Of a stretch of 64,000 nucleotides of DNA, positions 9,306 through 19,757 are shown one piece after another. The stretch is from assembly GCA_037355855.1 (NCBI GenBank), contig CM074758.1, forward strand, positions 1,585,001-1,649,000, in the 5' to 3' direction. A model generated the notes under the pieces. That model did no database searches. It was not told the origin of the DNA and saw nothing but the letters and a program-made list of their open reading frames with translations. The position numbers were made by a program, and so were the translations under genes. The DNA comes from Pseudo-nitzschia pungens. Lineage: Eukaryota > Bacillariophyta > Bacillariophyceae > Bacillariales > Bacillariaceae. Within the stretch, counting starts at the first letter, position 1. Each line of letters opens with the position of its first letter.

Positions 9306-10078
9306 GTTGCTCTTCTTTTCTTTTCTGTTTTTTGTTTTGTTTTGTTTGTCCTTGTCCTTGGGTTGCCCGTCGCTCTGGAAAGTAAAATTCCGGGTGGGAA
9401 CGGAGGATGCGGCTGTCGCTCGTTGGGTTGTTGGCTTGGCTGTGTTGCTGCGCGGTTGCGTCGGGCTTTTTTGTTTTCGTTCTCGCCTGTTTCTTGTCGA
9501 TTGCAATTGGCACTAAGTTTACTGGTCGTTTCGCGGCAACGATTCGGGTCAAAGAGTCCTCGTTGCGTCCGATGTCGGTCGATTGTCAAGAGTCAACAGG
9601 GAGATTCTTCGATCGAACAACAAAACAAAAGCCGGAGGGTGATCATTATTTTTTTCACTTTGTTGGCGTTTGGACTGTCACTGGTCTGTCCATCACACGT
9701 CACGGGGTGGAGGGAGAATCTAACGTTATTGTTGTTTTTCGGATGAATCAAAATACAAAATACTGTAAAGTAATCAACAGACAGTGGGATGTCAAACGAG
9801 CCAAACAATCGCCATCGTCAATCGGGCATCAGGCAGTGGTCCGTAATCCGCAGACATGTTACAATAACTACACTGGTTGGAACAACTCGACAAACCGAGA
9901 CAACCACATCCAGCTACCGTACCAACAAGGTCTGCTCTGCCATGGGCTCAAGCACTCTCTGACAGTGCTTGATTTTTGTTTCTGTTTCCGCTTCTCGTTC
10001 GATCCATTCCATTCCATTCCGCGCACGCTTCACGGTTTCGTCTCGGCTTCGCTCGGTCCGTTTTCCGAAAGCCTCCCG
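9306..10078. other. divergent intergenic region
   Basis: The frame that runs into the next gene stays open across most of this spacer from an ATG at 9407, but the translation has no protein-like character and composition changes sharply at about 10040. I treat it as promoter and UTR sequence shared by RPB12 and the gene at 10079. Confidence 0.35.
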
Positions 10079-10627
10079 ATGATCCCGCGGTCGGCGTTCG
10101 CGGCGGGGATGCGCTCGGCAACCTCGCGCGCCTCGCGGAGAGCGAGATCGCTGGCAACCTCGGCGCAAAAGCGCAAGTGGCGGAAGGAACGCGGCGGCGG
10201 GGGCGAGCCGTTCCGAAAGAATCCGAAGCGCGCCGCCGCGGCGACCGCGAACCGCATCGAGGATGCCGCTGCCGCTCCCCCGAATTGGCGGCCCCTGTTT
10301 TTCCTGGGTGTCTTTCCGGTGTTCCTGTCGATCGCGGTGGTTCTCAATCGGGACGACCTGCGGGAGGAAGTGAACGACAAGGGAATTGGCAGGTTTGCGG
10401 AGGATTACAAGCGGTGGCGCCGGGCTCCTTCGACGGAACAACGACGAGAGCAGCAGCGGGAGGCGGGGCACGAGGGCGAATACGAACGAATGCTGAATCG
10501 GCTCGAACGGCAAAAAGAGAATGTTCCCGATCCGGCAACCGGTAGCAATGGTTGCCAATCAATGAACGAGAGCAAACAACAACGCACTAAACCACGTACT
10601 AAAACCAACATTGCACGGACCGATTGA
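10079..10627 (+). CDS. small Arg-rich single-pass membrane protein, possibly mitochondrial
   Basis: A 182-residue protein starting MIPRSAFAAGMRS. The first 50 residues are rich in Arg, Ser and Ala and lack acidic residues, as in a mitochondrial presequence. One membrane segment follows (PLFFLGVFPVFLSIAVVL), then a charged, probably helical tail with GIGRFAEDYKRW and many Arg/Glu/Gln residues. I do not recognise the family; its size and layout resemble small inner-membrane assembly or accessory proteins, but that is inference. I chose the ATG at 10079 because the upstream part of the same open frame looks non-coding. The reverse strand here is also open because of high GC content, which lowers confidence. 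Confidence 0.5.
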   Translation: MIPRSAFAAGMRSATSRASRRARSLATSAQKRKWRKERGGGGEPFRKNPKRAAAATANRIEDAAAAPPNWRPLFFLGVFPVFLSIAVVLNRDDLREEVNDKGIGRFAEDYKRWRRAPSTEQRREQQREAGHEGEYERMLNRLERQKENVPDPATGSNGCQSMNESKQQRTKPRTKTNIARTD

Positions 10628-10733
10628 ATGACAATGGTAACAGATCGGGTATAGCTCGAGTTAGGGGTGACCGACTTGACCGAAGCCAGCACTACTATCA
10701 GACTAAAGCGGAGCGGGGATAGTTGGCAGCAAT

Positions 10734-12309
10734 TCACTGCTTCCACGACGTTCCTTCCTTGCTCTGCTGAACCATGATCTCCCCCGTCATCTTCATGACT
10801 TCCGCGGCCGCTATTCGCGCCTGTTCCGAATCGATCGTTCGTCCCGACGATGCAACCCAGCCGCTGGTGCCCCCGTGGATGGGTGCGCCGTGGGACGATT
10901 GGTGCGAGGGATAAAAGAAATACTCACCCGACAGGATCGTGGCACAGGCCTTTCGGACCACGCGATCCAGATCGATCTTGCAGACCTTCCAGAGCGCCTC
11001 GATCTGCAGGGTCTGCAACAGGGTCTGCCGGGCCTGCAGCTGCTCCAATTCTTTTTGTTCCTCTTCCAGCTCCTCGAGGCTCTCGTAGTCGTGGTCGTCA
11101 AAGGCGTAGGCGTCGGCGTCGTCATCCAGGTATTGGTAGTCGTCCATGCGTGGCAAGAAACCGCTCGTGGGTTCGGGATCCGACCCCCGGTACTCGATTC
11201 GTTCGAGCGTTTCTCTCTTGCGTTGCTCCTTTTCTTGTTGCTGCAGCCGGAGCTTCTTTTCTTGCTGATTGAAGGAGCGCTCCGCCATGGCGAGGCGTCC
11301 GCTCACGGTCGCGGCCTCCAAAAAGTCCTTCGTAGAACGCCACCGCCGCCGAAACCCAATCTTCAGATCCGTGAGCTGCAGGACCATTTGTTTGCCGCTG
11401 GTTCCTGTTGGTTATGGAACGAGAGCCGCCGTAACCATCGTGGTTCTCGCTGCCGTGCCAGGCGCCACGGGTGTTGCTTCCGCCGAAAGCGTGCTTGCTG
11501 CGCTGCAAGAATTCGCTCCCCTCGTGCCGGTAGGCCCTGCCCACGGAACGAATGATCTGCGCACCGAGCGGGAGGCGTTTCCAGCGATCGCAGTCCTGGG
11601 CCAGCATGTGGGCGTAGAGCCTCGAATCGAGCCGGCCCTCGACCACCGGTCGGATGGACTCGAGCAACAGGGCCGCCACCGTCCGGACGCGGTGTTCTTC
11701 CAGCGCCGTGGCCGGATCGTCCGAATGGCCGAGGTGGGCCGCTTCCATTGCCATTGCCAGCGCGTCCATCGCCGAGTCGTCGTAGCCCATTAGGTGCAGC
11801 AATTCCGGATCCAGCCGGTCAAAGAGCTGTTGGGTGCTGTCGACGGAACGGACGTTGCGCGAGGGTTGTTGTTGCTGTTGCAGCAGCTGGTGGTAACTAG
11901 CGGGGCAAACCCTCGGTCCGAGGAGCAAGAGCGCGGCGAGATTGGGATCGACCAGACCGTATCGGTGGTACGGCAGACGCTTGCTGTCGTCGCTAAGGAT
12001 TTCGTAGGCTTTCTGGAGTTGTTCCAGCTTGCGCTCAGCGAGCTCGGGGTTGTTGTTGTTCTTCTGTCTCGAATGCTGCCGTTGCTTGTCCGGGTGATAC
12101 TTTCTCGACAGATTTCTGTAGCTCTTGGTAATCTGGGCGAGCGTAGCGTTTGGACTAACCCCTACAATATCGTAGAGATCCGTGTCGTGCGGCGGAGACG
12201 AGGCATACACCTTGTGCACTTTCAGAGCGGTCGAGGTCAATTCCGGTGCCCTCTTGGCATCCGCCACGGGAACGGCAATCGTTGCGAGGATAGCCGTTGT
12301 GATTGCCAT
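10734..12309 (-). CDS. DnaJ (J-domain) protein with DnaJ-X region, probably secretory; frame change or small intron
   Basis: An Hsp70 co-chaperone. The N-terminus is a signal peptide (MAITTAILATIAVPVADA), then a J domain with DLYDIVGVSPNA and the HPD tripeptide in RKYHPDKQ (about residues 72-74). The middle contains a Gln-rich tract and LGAQIIRSVGRAYRHEG. The X region continues in another frame (from about 11400 down) with LTDLKIGFRRRWRSTKDFLE and ALWKVCKIDLDRVVRKAC, typical of the DnaJ-X family. The two frames differ by +1. Either one base is extra between 11411 and 11387, or a very small intron ends at the AG in CCAACAG: 31 nt (donor GTTACG) or 64 nt (donor GTGGCG) would both restore the frame, but both donors are poor. 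ER lumen or endomembrane location is inferred. The first in-frame ATG (12309) was chosen over an upstream TTG. Confidence 0.8.
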
Positions 12310-12921
12310 GCCGAAGCCGAGCGCAACAAGCAACGTCGAAAAAATGCTGGTCTTCCTTGCGATGGAACGTCATCGTGTTTCATCTTCATGCTCAATGCTA
12401 TTCAGATTGTCTGTTTTGATGAGCTCTTGCGTCGAACGAGTTCAAATTTGTGTTGTAGGAACAGAGATTTTAATGATGACAGGATGTTTTTCGAAGCAAT
12501 CGAAAAAATCGTAACGTGTAATGTGAACCCGGTGTGATTCATCATACCTTTGATATTCTTGTTATGTACCCCCAAAAACGTCAAAGCTCGTTTAGTATCA
12601 TACCTTTTATAGTGTCACTAGATATGACTACGAGGAGAGCTTACGTAGCAAAGCACCAACGATTGCTCATCCATCATCCATCACGCAACACTTTTTCTCG
12701 ACGACGCGCACTAAGTTACTGTATTAAATTTCTTCTTCTGTCGGCACTCGATTCGTTCATCGATCGAGCAATCACAACGAGTAACTTAAGAGGACCTCTT
12801 TGCAAGAGTCGACAACCTTCTCATTGCAGAGTCCTGCTGCCAAGGAAGGATTGACATTGCAACCAGCTTGCGATTGAATACGCCGACAATCATCCCCGAG
12901 AATTTGTTCGATCGATCCACG
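12310..12921. other. divergent intergenic region
   Basis: Spacer between the J-protein and NFACT-R genes, transcribed apart from each other. Open frames are short and lack protein features. It presumably holds both promoters. Confidence 0.4.
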
Positions 12922-14519
12922 ATGTCTCATTTCTCTGCCGAATCACTCGTCGTCGGCAGCAACAGCAGGAACAGCAACGCAAACATCACTTTTGTTTCGA
13001 AACGATCTCATCGGTCCAACAGTAACAAAAACAAGAACGATCGATTGCTGTTGGTTGCTATGGTTTCCATTGCTCTGGCGTCTGCTTTCGGAAGAGCCGC
13101 GGCGTTCTCGTCGTCCACCGCGAGATCGCGATCCGCGATGCTCGTTCGACCCCTCTCGGGGCGAACGACGCCGAGGGTTTCTGTTTCGTCGTCGTGGCTC
13201 GATTCGTCAGAGTCGCGTTCGCGTTCTGGTTCGCCTGTCACGGAGTCCACGAAACCGCTCAAACCCGGAACGCGGGGGCTGTGTCTGTGGGCCACGGTCG
13301 AAGACGAGGAGGACGTTGCCTGTCGACCTCGATCGCACCTGGAACCTGGGAGGTCTCCGAAAGGAGGTTTCCCGGCTGACCGTCCGGTGCCACAAAAAGA
13401 CCGGAAAGGCCAACGATCGGCTCCGCAAGGCCCGGGACGAGGTGGATCGGCTGACCGGATCCGACGACGTCACGATGGAGGAACTGGAAAAGTGTCCCAA
13501 CATTAGCGAGCTGGAAGCGGACGTGGAGGAACTCAAGACCCGTCTCACGGAGCTCAACCAGCTCGAGGTCTTGCTGGCCGACATCAAGGGAAAGAAGGTC
13601 GTCCTGCCGGAACACATCGCCAAGCTGGCGCTGTCCCTGGAGGTCAACGACGAGCCGCCGAAACGGCCGGAACGCGGTCCGAAGAAGACGAAAGGCCCGA
13701 GGGTGATGAATTCGTTCCGGCTTCCCTACCGCCGATTTTACACCGTCAACAAGACGGAAATACGGGTAAGTCTCTTTCGTGTTTTCCGTGATCGGCATCG
13801 GTTGTGTGTCGTTTTTTTCCTCGTTCCGTCCCTCTGACGCTTTCTGATTATTGTTGTGTTCGCCTCAGGTCGGCAAGCAAGCAGAGGACAACGATGAGCT
13901 ATCGATCAAACCAGAACATCGAGACGGGGCCGATTGGTGGATGCAGTACGTGCAATACAAAACTTGTCTCGAGTTTGCGATAACGATTGAGATGCTGCTC
14001 ACAGAGTTTGAAAGCGATCGGACAGATTGTTGCCTCCTTTCGTTTCGAACAATCGCATCATCCGTCGTCTGTCCCGGCTAGGTCCGACCACCTCGCTCAC
14101 CACCAACAAACCTTTTCCCTTTGTCGTTCTCCTTCTTTCGCACGCCTACACCTACACCTACACACGCACAACCCTCTCGCACTCACACACACAACACACT
14201 CGCACTCACACGCACACGCACACTCGCACGCACACACAGCGCCGCGGGATGCCCGGGAAGCCACGTCGTTATTCGCTGCCACGACCAGAACCTCGACCAG
14301 GAGGTCGTCATGGACGCCGCGGCACTCGCGGCCCGGCAGTCCAAGTGCAACGGTTCCGTCATCAAGGTCAGCCTGACGAGGGCCCGCGACGTCAAAAAGC
14401 CCCCGGGCGCCAAGGCCGGACTGGTCATGCTCACGGGGAGCGTCCGGACGGTTTCCGTCAACATGAAGGAGGCCCAGTCGCGCCTCGATCGGCTGGACCA
14501 AACGGTGCTGGTGAACTGA
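12922..14519 (+). CDS. plastid-targeted solo NFACT-R domain protein; three exons, +1 frame change in exon 1
   Basis: Exons are about 12922-13765, 13869-13945 and 14240-14519. Both introns have good donors (GTAAGT, GTACGT), and splicing joins GADWWM to HAAGCPGSHVVIR, matching the NFACT-R signature. The C-terminal domain also has MDAAALAARQSK and ARDVKKPPGAKAGLVM, typical of the RNA-binding domain of RqcH/Rqc2/NEMF (DUF814). No NFACT-N part is present; a predicted coiled coil precedes the domain (ELEKCPNISELEADVEEL). The N-terminus has a signal peptide ending in literal ASAF and AAAF motifs (residues 53-62), indicating the plastid. Between 13300 and 13324 the frame must change by +1 (GTT GCC TGT C) to connect WATVEDEEDV to VDLDRTWNLGGL. 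A role in rescue or quality control of stalled plastid ribosomes is inferred from the family. Confidence 0.85.
14140..14239. repeat. CA-rich low-complexity tract at the 3' end of NFACT-R intron 2
   Basis: Runs of CACAC, CACACGCAC and CCTACACC fill the last 100 bases of the 294-bp intron up to its acceptor, replacing the usual polypyrimidine tract with alternating CA. Confidence 0.8.
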
Positions 14520-15916
14520 TTCCTACTAAACTTGAATTGTGTACACTACTATTACTATTATTTAGTAAAAATGGATACTTTGTAATACGTAAATCCTGCA
14601 ATGCTAGTACTACTAGCAAAGGGAAACGGTTGCAACCCACAAACAGTGCTGCATCTACAAACGGAGGTACTAGTAGTATGTGTACAATCGTAAAGCACGC
14701 AAAGGTTCTACTACGTACTATATTTGCGAAAACACGATCTGAACAACAACGAGTCAGTACAAAAATGCCTCTGGCCACTTTGAAGGGTACGTGCACTAGT
14801 AGTAGTAGTAGTAGTAGTGCCAGCATCGGCAATGTCGATTGAAAGCGACACCAGGGCCATCGTTCCATGCCATCGTTCCATGCCATGATAGTACACACAA
14901 GATGAAGAGCGAGGAGTTCTTGAGTGCGTGTACAGCATTTCTGTCCATGCTTTGGGGGCACGTCGACACCGGTTGCTGGGGATCTCTGTGAAAGAAGTGC
15001 TGTGCCTCTTCCTCCTGAGTGCATTCTTCTCTGTCCTTGTGCATGCCAGCAGCAGTACTACTACTAATAGTACTAGTACTAGCCACTAGTAGTACTACTA
15101 GAAGTCTCCTGCTGCATCATTGTTGCCCCATCAATTCCTACTACTACTATGAAAAATTACATCTTACTAGTAGTAGTAGTATCTCTGTTGTTAGTATTAT
15201 TGCAATTACTACACCACCAGAAGTTGTGCTTGAAGTACTGTTCCCCGATCCTGGATACAAATAATAGTAATAGTAGTAATCTTAGTTACTGACTGAAAAG
15301 GACTTACGTACCGGTACGGTAAGACTTTCAACAGACAGTGTAGGAAAGGGGTCGTCTGAGAAGAAAGGATTTTGAAAGTCCTGCCAAATCCATTCCTTCC
15401 CTACGACGAAAAGAGTGTTCTTGAAGATGCTGTGGGAAAGCGGGGCTGGCGCGCTTGGAGGGATGGAAGGCAGGGTGTTGCGAGAAAATTGATTTGATGA
15501 ACCGATGAATTGCACACCAGCAGTAGGAATTCTCCTAGCCGCATCGCACACGAAAGGCACGAAGCAAGAGTGCGGTGGTGACCATCCGAACGATAACCTT
15601 ACTTTACCGTACCGCACAGACTTATTGGAAATAGTTGGAAATAACCGTAGAAGAACGCCCGTCCTCAACGATTCGATTTTTTTCCTTGGTACGGTAAGTT
15701 AAGTTACATCAACCACGAACTCCTGCAATTGAATTTCGTACGGTGTTGGTAATTAGTGTACGTAACTTACCGGTAACTTTACTCACTCCCATGGAGGAAT
15801 CTTACTTTTACTTACTATTCCTTCTTCGAATTTTTGTAAAAAAAATTAACTCGTGGTGTTGCAGCACAATTTTGATCCCTGCGGTGTCTCACGCATCTTC
15901 TTCGCAAAAGACCGCC
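14520..15916. other. intergenic region with TAG/CTA trinucleotide tracts
   Basis: About 1.4 kb with many short TAG or CTA runs (14796-14818, 15050-15105, 15138-15180, 15266-15280) and no convincing coding frame. A TTG- or ATG-started extension of the next gene (ATG at 15791) is open but begins in low-complexity sequence, so I excluded it. Confidence 0.5.
14795..14819. repeat. (TAG)n microsatellite
   Basis: About eight tandem TAG/AGT units. The same motif recurs at 31589-31613 and near 48010. Confidence 0.9.
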
Positions 15917-17318
15917 ATGTCGTCCCTCCAGAAAGCAGTAGCCGAACTCGGTGGTTCCACCAGTTCGTTGCAATCCCTTGGCAAGAGCAGCAGCAGCAAA
16001 ACCGTGACCTCGTTCGAAGTCGGCGGAACCCCCTCCCCCACCACAACGGCGGTCTCGGTTCCGGAGGATGCTGTTGCTGCCAATGCCTACAAGCGCTCCG
16101 AGAATCTCGGGAAATCCGCGGCCTACACCATTGGCGGCGGTGCGGGCGGTAGCGCGCCTTCGTCGGCACCGCCGGGGGGTCCCCACCGAAGAGGCAGCCG
16201 CGGAGGAAGGGGCGGAGGAACGGGCCGCCGGGGCAGCAATAGCAATAGCCACCCCAAAAAGGTGGTGACCACCAACACAAAACACTTTACCATCATTTCG
16301 TCCCACGACAGCCACGTGCGGGAAGAGAAAAAGAATTGCGATTATTCGTCGCAATCTATGGACGTCGAAATGGACACCGCGAGCATGGACATTGACGAGG
16401 ACAACCATCGACCGCAGATGACCCGGCGCTCCTCGTCGAAAACCCAAACGTTCTATCAGGTCGGCGGAGGGACGACGACAAGTACAAGTACAAGTACAAG
16501 TACAAGTACAAATAGAAGTACAACGTCGGCGGAGCGAAAGACCAACACGTACACCATTGGTGCTCCGGAACAGGATGTTGATGTTGATGGCGACGACGAT
16601 CGCGAGATCGAACAGATGGAGGGCGTCATCGATCAAGGGACCAAGATGCCGCTCGTGGTCCTGGACGGAGCCAACGTGGCCTACGCGTACGCCACCGCCA
16701 TGGCGGGAATGGACTCATCCGCATTCTTCTTCTTCTTCTTCTTCCGCCGACCAAAAGAAGGTCGAACCCGATTCCCGCGGCATCCAGATCGCGACCGAGT
16801 TCTTTCTGGAGGCCGGCCTCCGGGCCCTGGTGGTCCTGCCGCAATACTGGTTTCGCCGCAACAATGCCAACAGCGGCAGCAGCATCAACGACATGACGCT
16901 TACGCCGCAGGCCGAAATCCTGACCGACCTCAAGGCCCGGGGCCTGGTGGTGGCCTCCCCGCCGACGGACGACGACGACGCCTACGCTCTGACCATCTCC
17001 CGGAAGGAGGAGAGCCGGTCGCTCAAGCCGCCGCGCAACGGAGAAGGCCCGGGTTTTGTCCTGTCGAACGACCTGTTCCGGGACGCGCAGGGCCGGGACC
17101 CCAGCGGAAAGCTCGGAGACTGGCTCAACAAGGGCCGCAACGAGAGCGTCGGGCCCGGGCGGATCTCCTACACCTTTGGCGACATGGGCACCATGAACGA
17201 TCGGGGGGAGCGCGTCCTCGATTTTGTTCCCAATCCGCGGCATCCGTTGGTCGTTTGGATGGAGAACGGAAGCAACGACAGCAACAACAACAACGGCGAC
17301 CGCAGCTATTATTCGTAA
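15917..17318 (+). CDS. NYN/Zc3h12a-type (PIN-like) ribonuclease protein; +1 frame change at a TTC microsatellite
   Basis: The first 240 residues are low-complexity (Ser, Gly, Thr) with repeated FEVGG, YTIGG and FYQVGG modules. The nuclease domain begins LVVLDGANVAYAYATAM, where the Asp of LDGAN (about residue 249) is the first catalytic acid of the NYN/Regnase fold. It continues in another frame with RGIQIATEFFLEAGLRALVV, PQYWFRR, PPTDDDDAYAL (acidic pair), GFVLSNDLFRD and a C-terminal PRHPLVVWME. These are hallmarks of endoribonucleases of the MCPIP1/N4BP1 type. The two frames differ by +1 at the (TTC)7 run at 16724-16744: read one way it is Phe-rich, one base later it is Ser-rich and the domain resumes. 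No intron is needed. The start at 15917 is the first ATG after the repetitive spacer; upstream ATG 15791 is an alternative. Confidence 0.8.
16480..16517. repeat. (AGTACA)n coding microsatellite
   Basis: Six or so hexamer units encode the Thr-Ser run in the disordered part of the NYN protein. Confidence 0.85.
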
Positions 17319-17345
17319 GAGATACGACACCCACCCAGTTCGTGC

Positions 17346-17413
17346 GTGGGTGGGTGGATGGATGGATGGATGGATGGATTTGGATGGTTGGATGGTTGGA
17401 TTTGGATGGGTGG
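17346..17413. repeat. (TGGA)n tract
   Basis: Tetranucleotide TGGA/TGGG repeats with interspersed TTTGGATGG and GTTGGATG, just 3' of the NYN gene stop codon. Confidence 0.9.
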
Positions 17414-17433
17414 CGTTTTCCGAGGATCATCGA

Positions 17434-17497
17434 GTCGCGTCATGTCACGTCACGTCATGTCATGTCATGTCACGTCGCGTCGCGTCGCGTCGCGTCG
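17434..17497. repeat. pentanucleotide GTCAT/GTCAC/GTCGC array
   Basis: About 13 five-base units: GTCAT and GTCAC at first, then a run of GTCGC. The array drifts from CATG-type to CGCG-type units, as if CpG gain or loss occurred progressively. It is non-coding. Confidence 0.9.
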
Positions 17498-18404
17498 AAC
17501 CGTGGGAGTGGTAAGTGTGTTTCTGCGCCGGTGTGCCTGTGTTTTATTGGATCGAACAGAGAGCAACGGCAATCCTTTCTAGTTTTTCGGAGTGTTCCTT
17601 TCGGTTTGGACGACGACTACTTTGTTGTACGGTACAGCTCGACGAGAACGTGTCGCAACACAACACGACTTTTACGTGTTATGGACTCCGTGCGAGTACA
17701 TACATGTACATGTACGAGTGCTATTTCACCAAGTTACCTCGAGCTCGATCGAAACATCATCACTACTATTATTATTCTTTATCATCATTATTTTCACACA
17801 TTCTGACATATATACTACTTTGAATGTATTGCAATTCTCACAATACTATCGCGCACGAGTGGCTACCCAAAATCATGGACCAAAAATTGTGTCTCCGTCC
17901 CCTGCGTTTCTCCTCGGCATCTACTGTATCATCTATCCACTCTTTTGTTTTTTTTTTTCTCGAGTGAGTCGTTTGATTCTATTGTTGTTGTCGTTTGGAT
18001 TTACGAACGTTTCAATCTTGCTTCCGTACGCATCCGCATCGCATCGTTCGTTTGCTTCCCTCGTTCGCGATTCACCGGTTGCAATTTTTCGATTCGGAAC
18101 GCCGAGCGCCCGACCCCAAAACCATACAGAGATAGGTATGTACCGTACGGTGCGTTTCTTTTCGTTTCGTTTCGTGTTTCCATGCATCTACTGCATCCTT
18201 CCTAGCACGACAAGTACTTCGGACGAGGAGGAAAGATCTTGGAAGCGACGCGGCCCAATCGTTTTCCCGCAGACTTTGACGATGACAGGACCCTTTGTGG
18301 GATCCCGTTTCCCTCGAATCTTTGGGCTGCCCGTTGGAGTTCTGTTTCTGCTTTTGTTTCGATGTCGGAACCTGCTTCCGCTTCCGATTGCGATTCCGCT
18401 TGCA
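17498..18404. other. intergenic region
   Basis: No convincing coding sequence. Plus-strand open frames across here are low-complexity (Ser/Phe/Leu) and lack domains. Confidence 0.4.
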
Positions 18405-18905
18405 CTACTGTCCGCGTTGTTCCCCACGCACCGGCCGAGTGCTTCTCCCGGCACACGCGTCTGCGGTGGAATCGGGGCCAGAAGTTGCAGTTGCAGTTGT
18501 ACTTGTAGTTCCAGGTGCTGCTGATGTTGATGCTGTTGTTGCAGCTGCGGTTGCGATTGCGACTCCTTCTCCCCTAGTATGGATCGGGACGCCCCGCACT
18601 TTCCCCTCCTCCGATGGATCGGGCGCACTGCTGGCCGCGGACAAGGACGACTCGGCGCTCCAAATCAAGCACTCGTCGTCGTCGTAGGAAGCAATCTCGT
18701 TCAGCGCGTCGAATCGGCGGCGGGCGTGATGAGCGGTGCCGGAAGCAACGGTGCTGTTGCTCTGGCCTTCGTGAGAGTCGTCTCCCGCAAAGGAGACCTC
18801 CGTGTCGACGGTGTTGGTTCGTTCCTTTTTTCGGTGCGTCGCCAAGAAGTCGTAGTCGTAGTCGTTCTCGTACTCGCCAAAGTCGCAGCCATAGGTCCCC
18901 GACAT
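18405..18905 (-). CDS. possible acidic Ser/Thr-rich hypothetical protein
   Basis: A 166-codon frame from an ATG in good context (GCAACC ATG TC) begins MSGTYGCDFGEYENDYDYDF. It is acidic and hydrophilic, then becomes Ser/Ala/Thr-rich (TAAATTASTSAAPGTTSTT). I recognise no family, and GC-rich low complexity keeps several frames open, so it may be non-coding. The frame just upstream on the same strand (KPNLRFSCKPGDFYVELS, from ATGs at 19020/19017) also looks protein-like and is offset by +1, as in several genes of this window. Confidence 0.3.
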   Translation of the reverse strand: MSGTYGCDFGEYENDYDYDFLATHRKKERTNTVDTEVSFAGDDSHEGQSNSTVASGTAHHARRRFDALNEIASYDDDECLIWSAESSLSAASSAPDPSEEGKVRGVPIHTRGEGVAIATAAATTASTSAAPGTTSTTATATSGPDSTADACAGRSTRPVRGEQRGQ

Positions 18906-19757
18906 GGTTGCCGCAGATGGGGTTTGTCACGGTCGAAAGCTCCACGTAAAAGTCCCCCGGCTTGCAAGAAAACCGCAGATTCGGTTTGCGGGATTCTTTC
19001 GACACCACTCGGTCCATCATGGCATCGATCGCAGTAAAGCTTAGTGCCGTAACCTTGCTTGTACCAGGTAAGAGTAAGTTACTTGTATGCAGTGTTGGAA
19101 TAGGATGTACGGAAGGACTTATGTGCAATCTTTGTGCCGAGAGAGAAACATGCAGTGCAATGGAATAATTGGTTAGTTGGCTTGTTTCTGTGCGTCTCCA
19201 ACCAATAGATCAAGGATTGATAGATCTTGGAAACGGGCGTTACGGGGAACTTTCCGCTAAATAAACCACACAATAACGGTATCCGTAACGAGAGAGGGGA
19301 GGAGGCGAGCCTCGCGCTCGCCAACAGCTTAGTTTTTGTGCACGACTCGAATCAATTAAGAAAAGGAATGCTTCCTCGGAAACACACTTCATCCACGATT
19401 CGAATTCGCGCCTCATTGGACTTGGGGACGTGACAACGAGCAAAACCGATTGTCAACAAGGTGACTGAATGGCAGATAGATATCCTTCTCGTACGACTAA
19501 GATTACCGGGTAAGTTACTTACTCGTAAGGTCACTCGTAGTGCAATTGTCAACATGCCTGCGGTTTTTGATTCCTCTCGTTGTTGTCGCGATCGTCGGAC
19601 GCACTTCTATGACACGGCAGCCCAGAATAATGGGTAATCTTAAGTTACCGCATGACTTTCGTTTGCCATTTCCAACCGCAAAACAACCACAGTACGGTAA
19701 TTACCAGCAATAAACCAGAGCATCGAAATACATTGCTAGCAAAAAATAATAACAACA
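18906..19757. other. intergenic region
   Basis: Holds the possible upstream extension of the minus-strand frame noted at 18905 and several GTAAGTTAC-like words (19070-19085, 19509-19530). Nothing else is supportable. Confidence 0.35.

Noticed and set aside
9407..10078. Long N-terminal extension of the gene at 10079 (ATG at 9407)
   Set aside because: Translation lacks protein character and composition differs from the downstream part; the frame seems open by chance.
15282..15668. 128-codon minus-strand ORF
   Set aside because: No recognisable domain and it begins at a non-ATG codon in repetitive spacer.
17592..18524. 310-codon plus-strand ORF
   Set aside because: Phe/Ser/Leu low-complexity translation typical of an antisense shadow; no domain.
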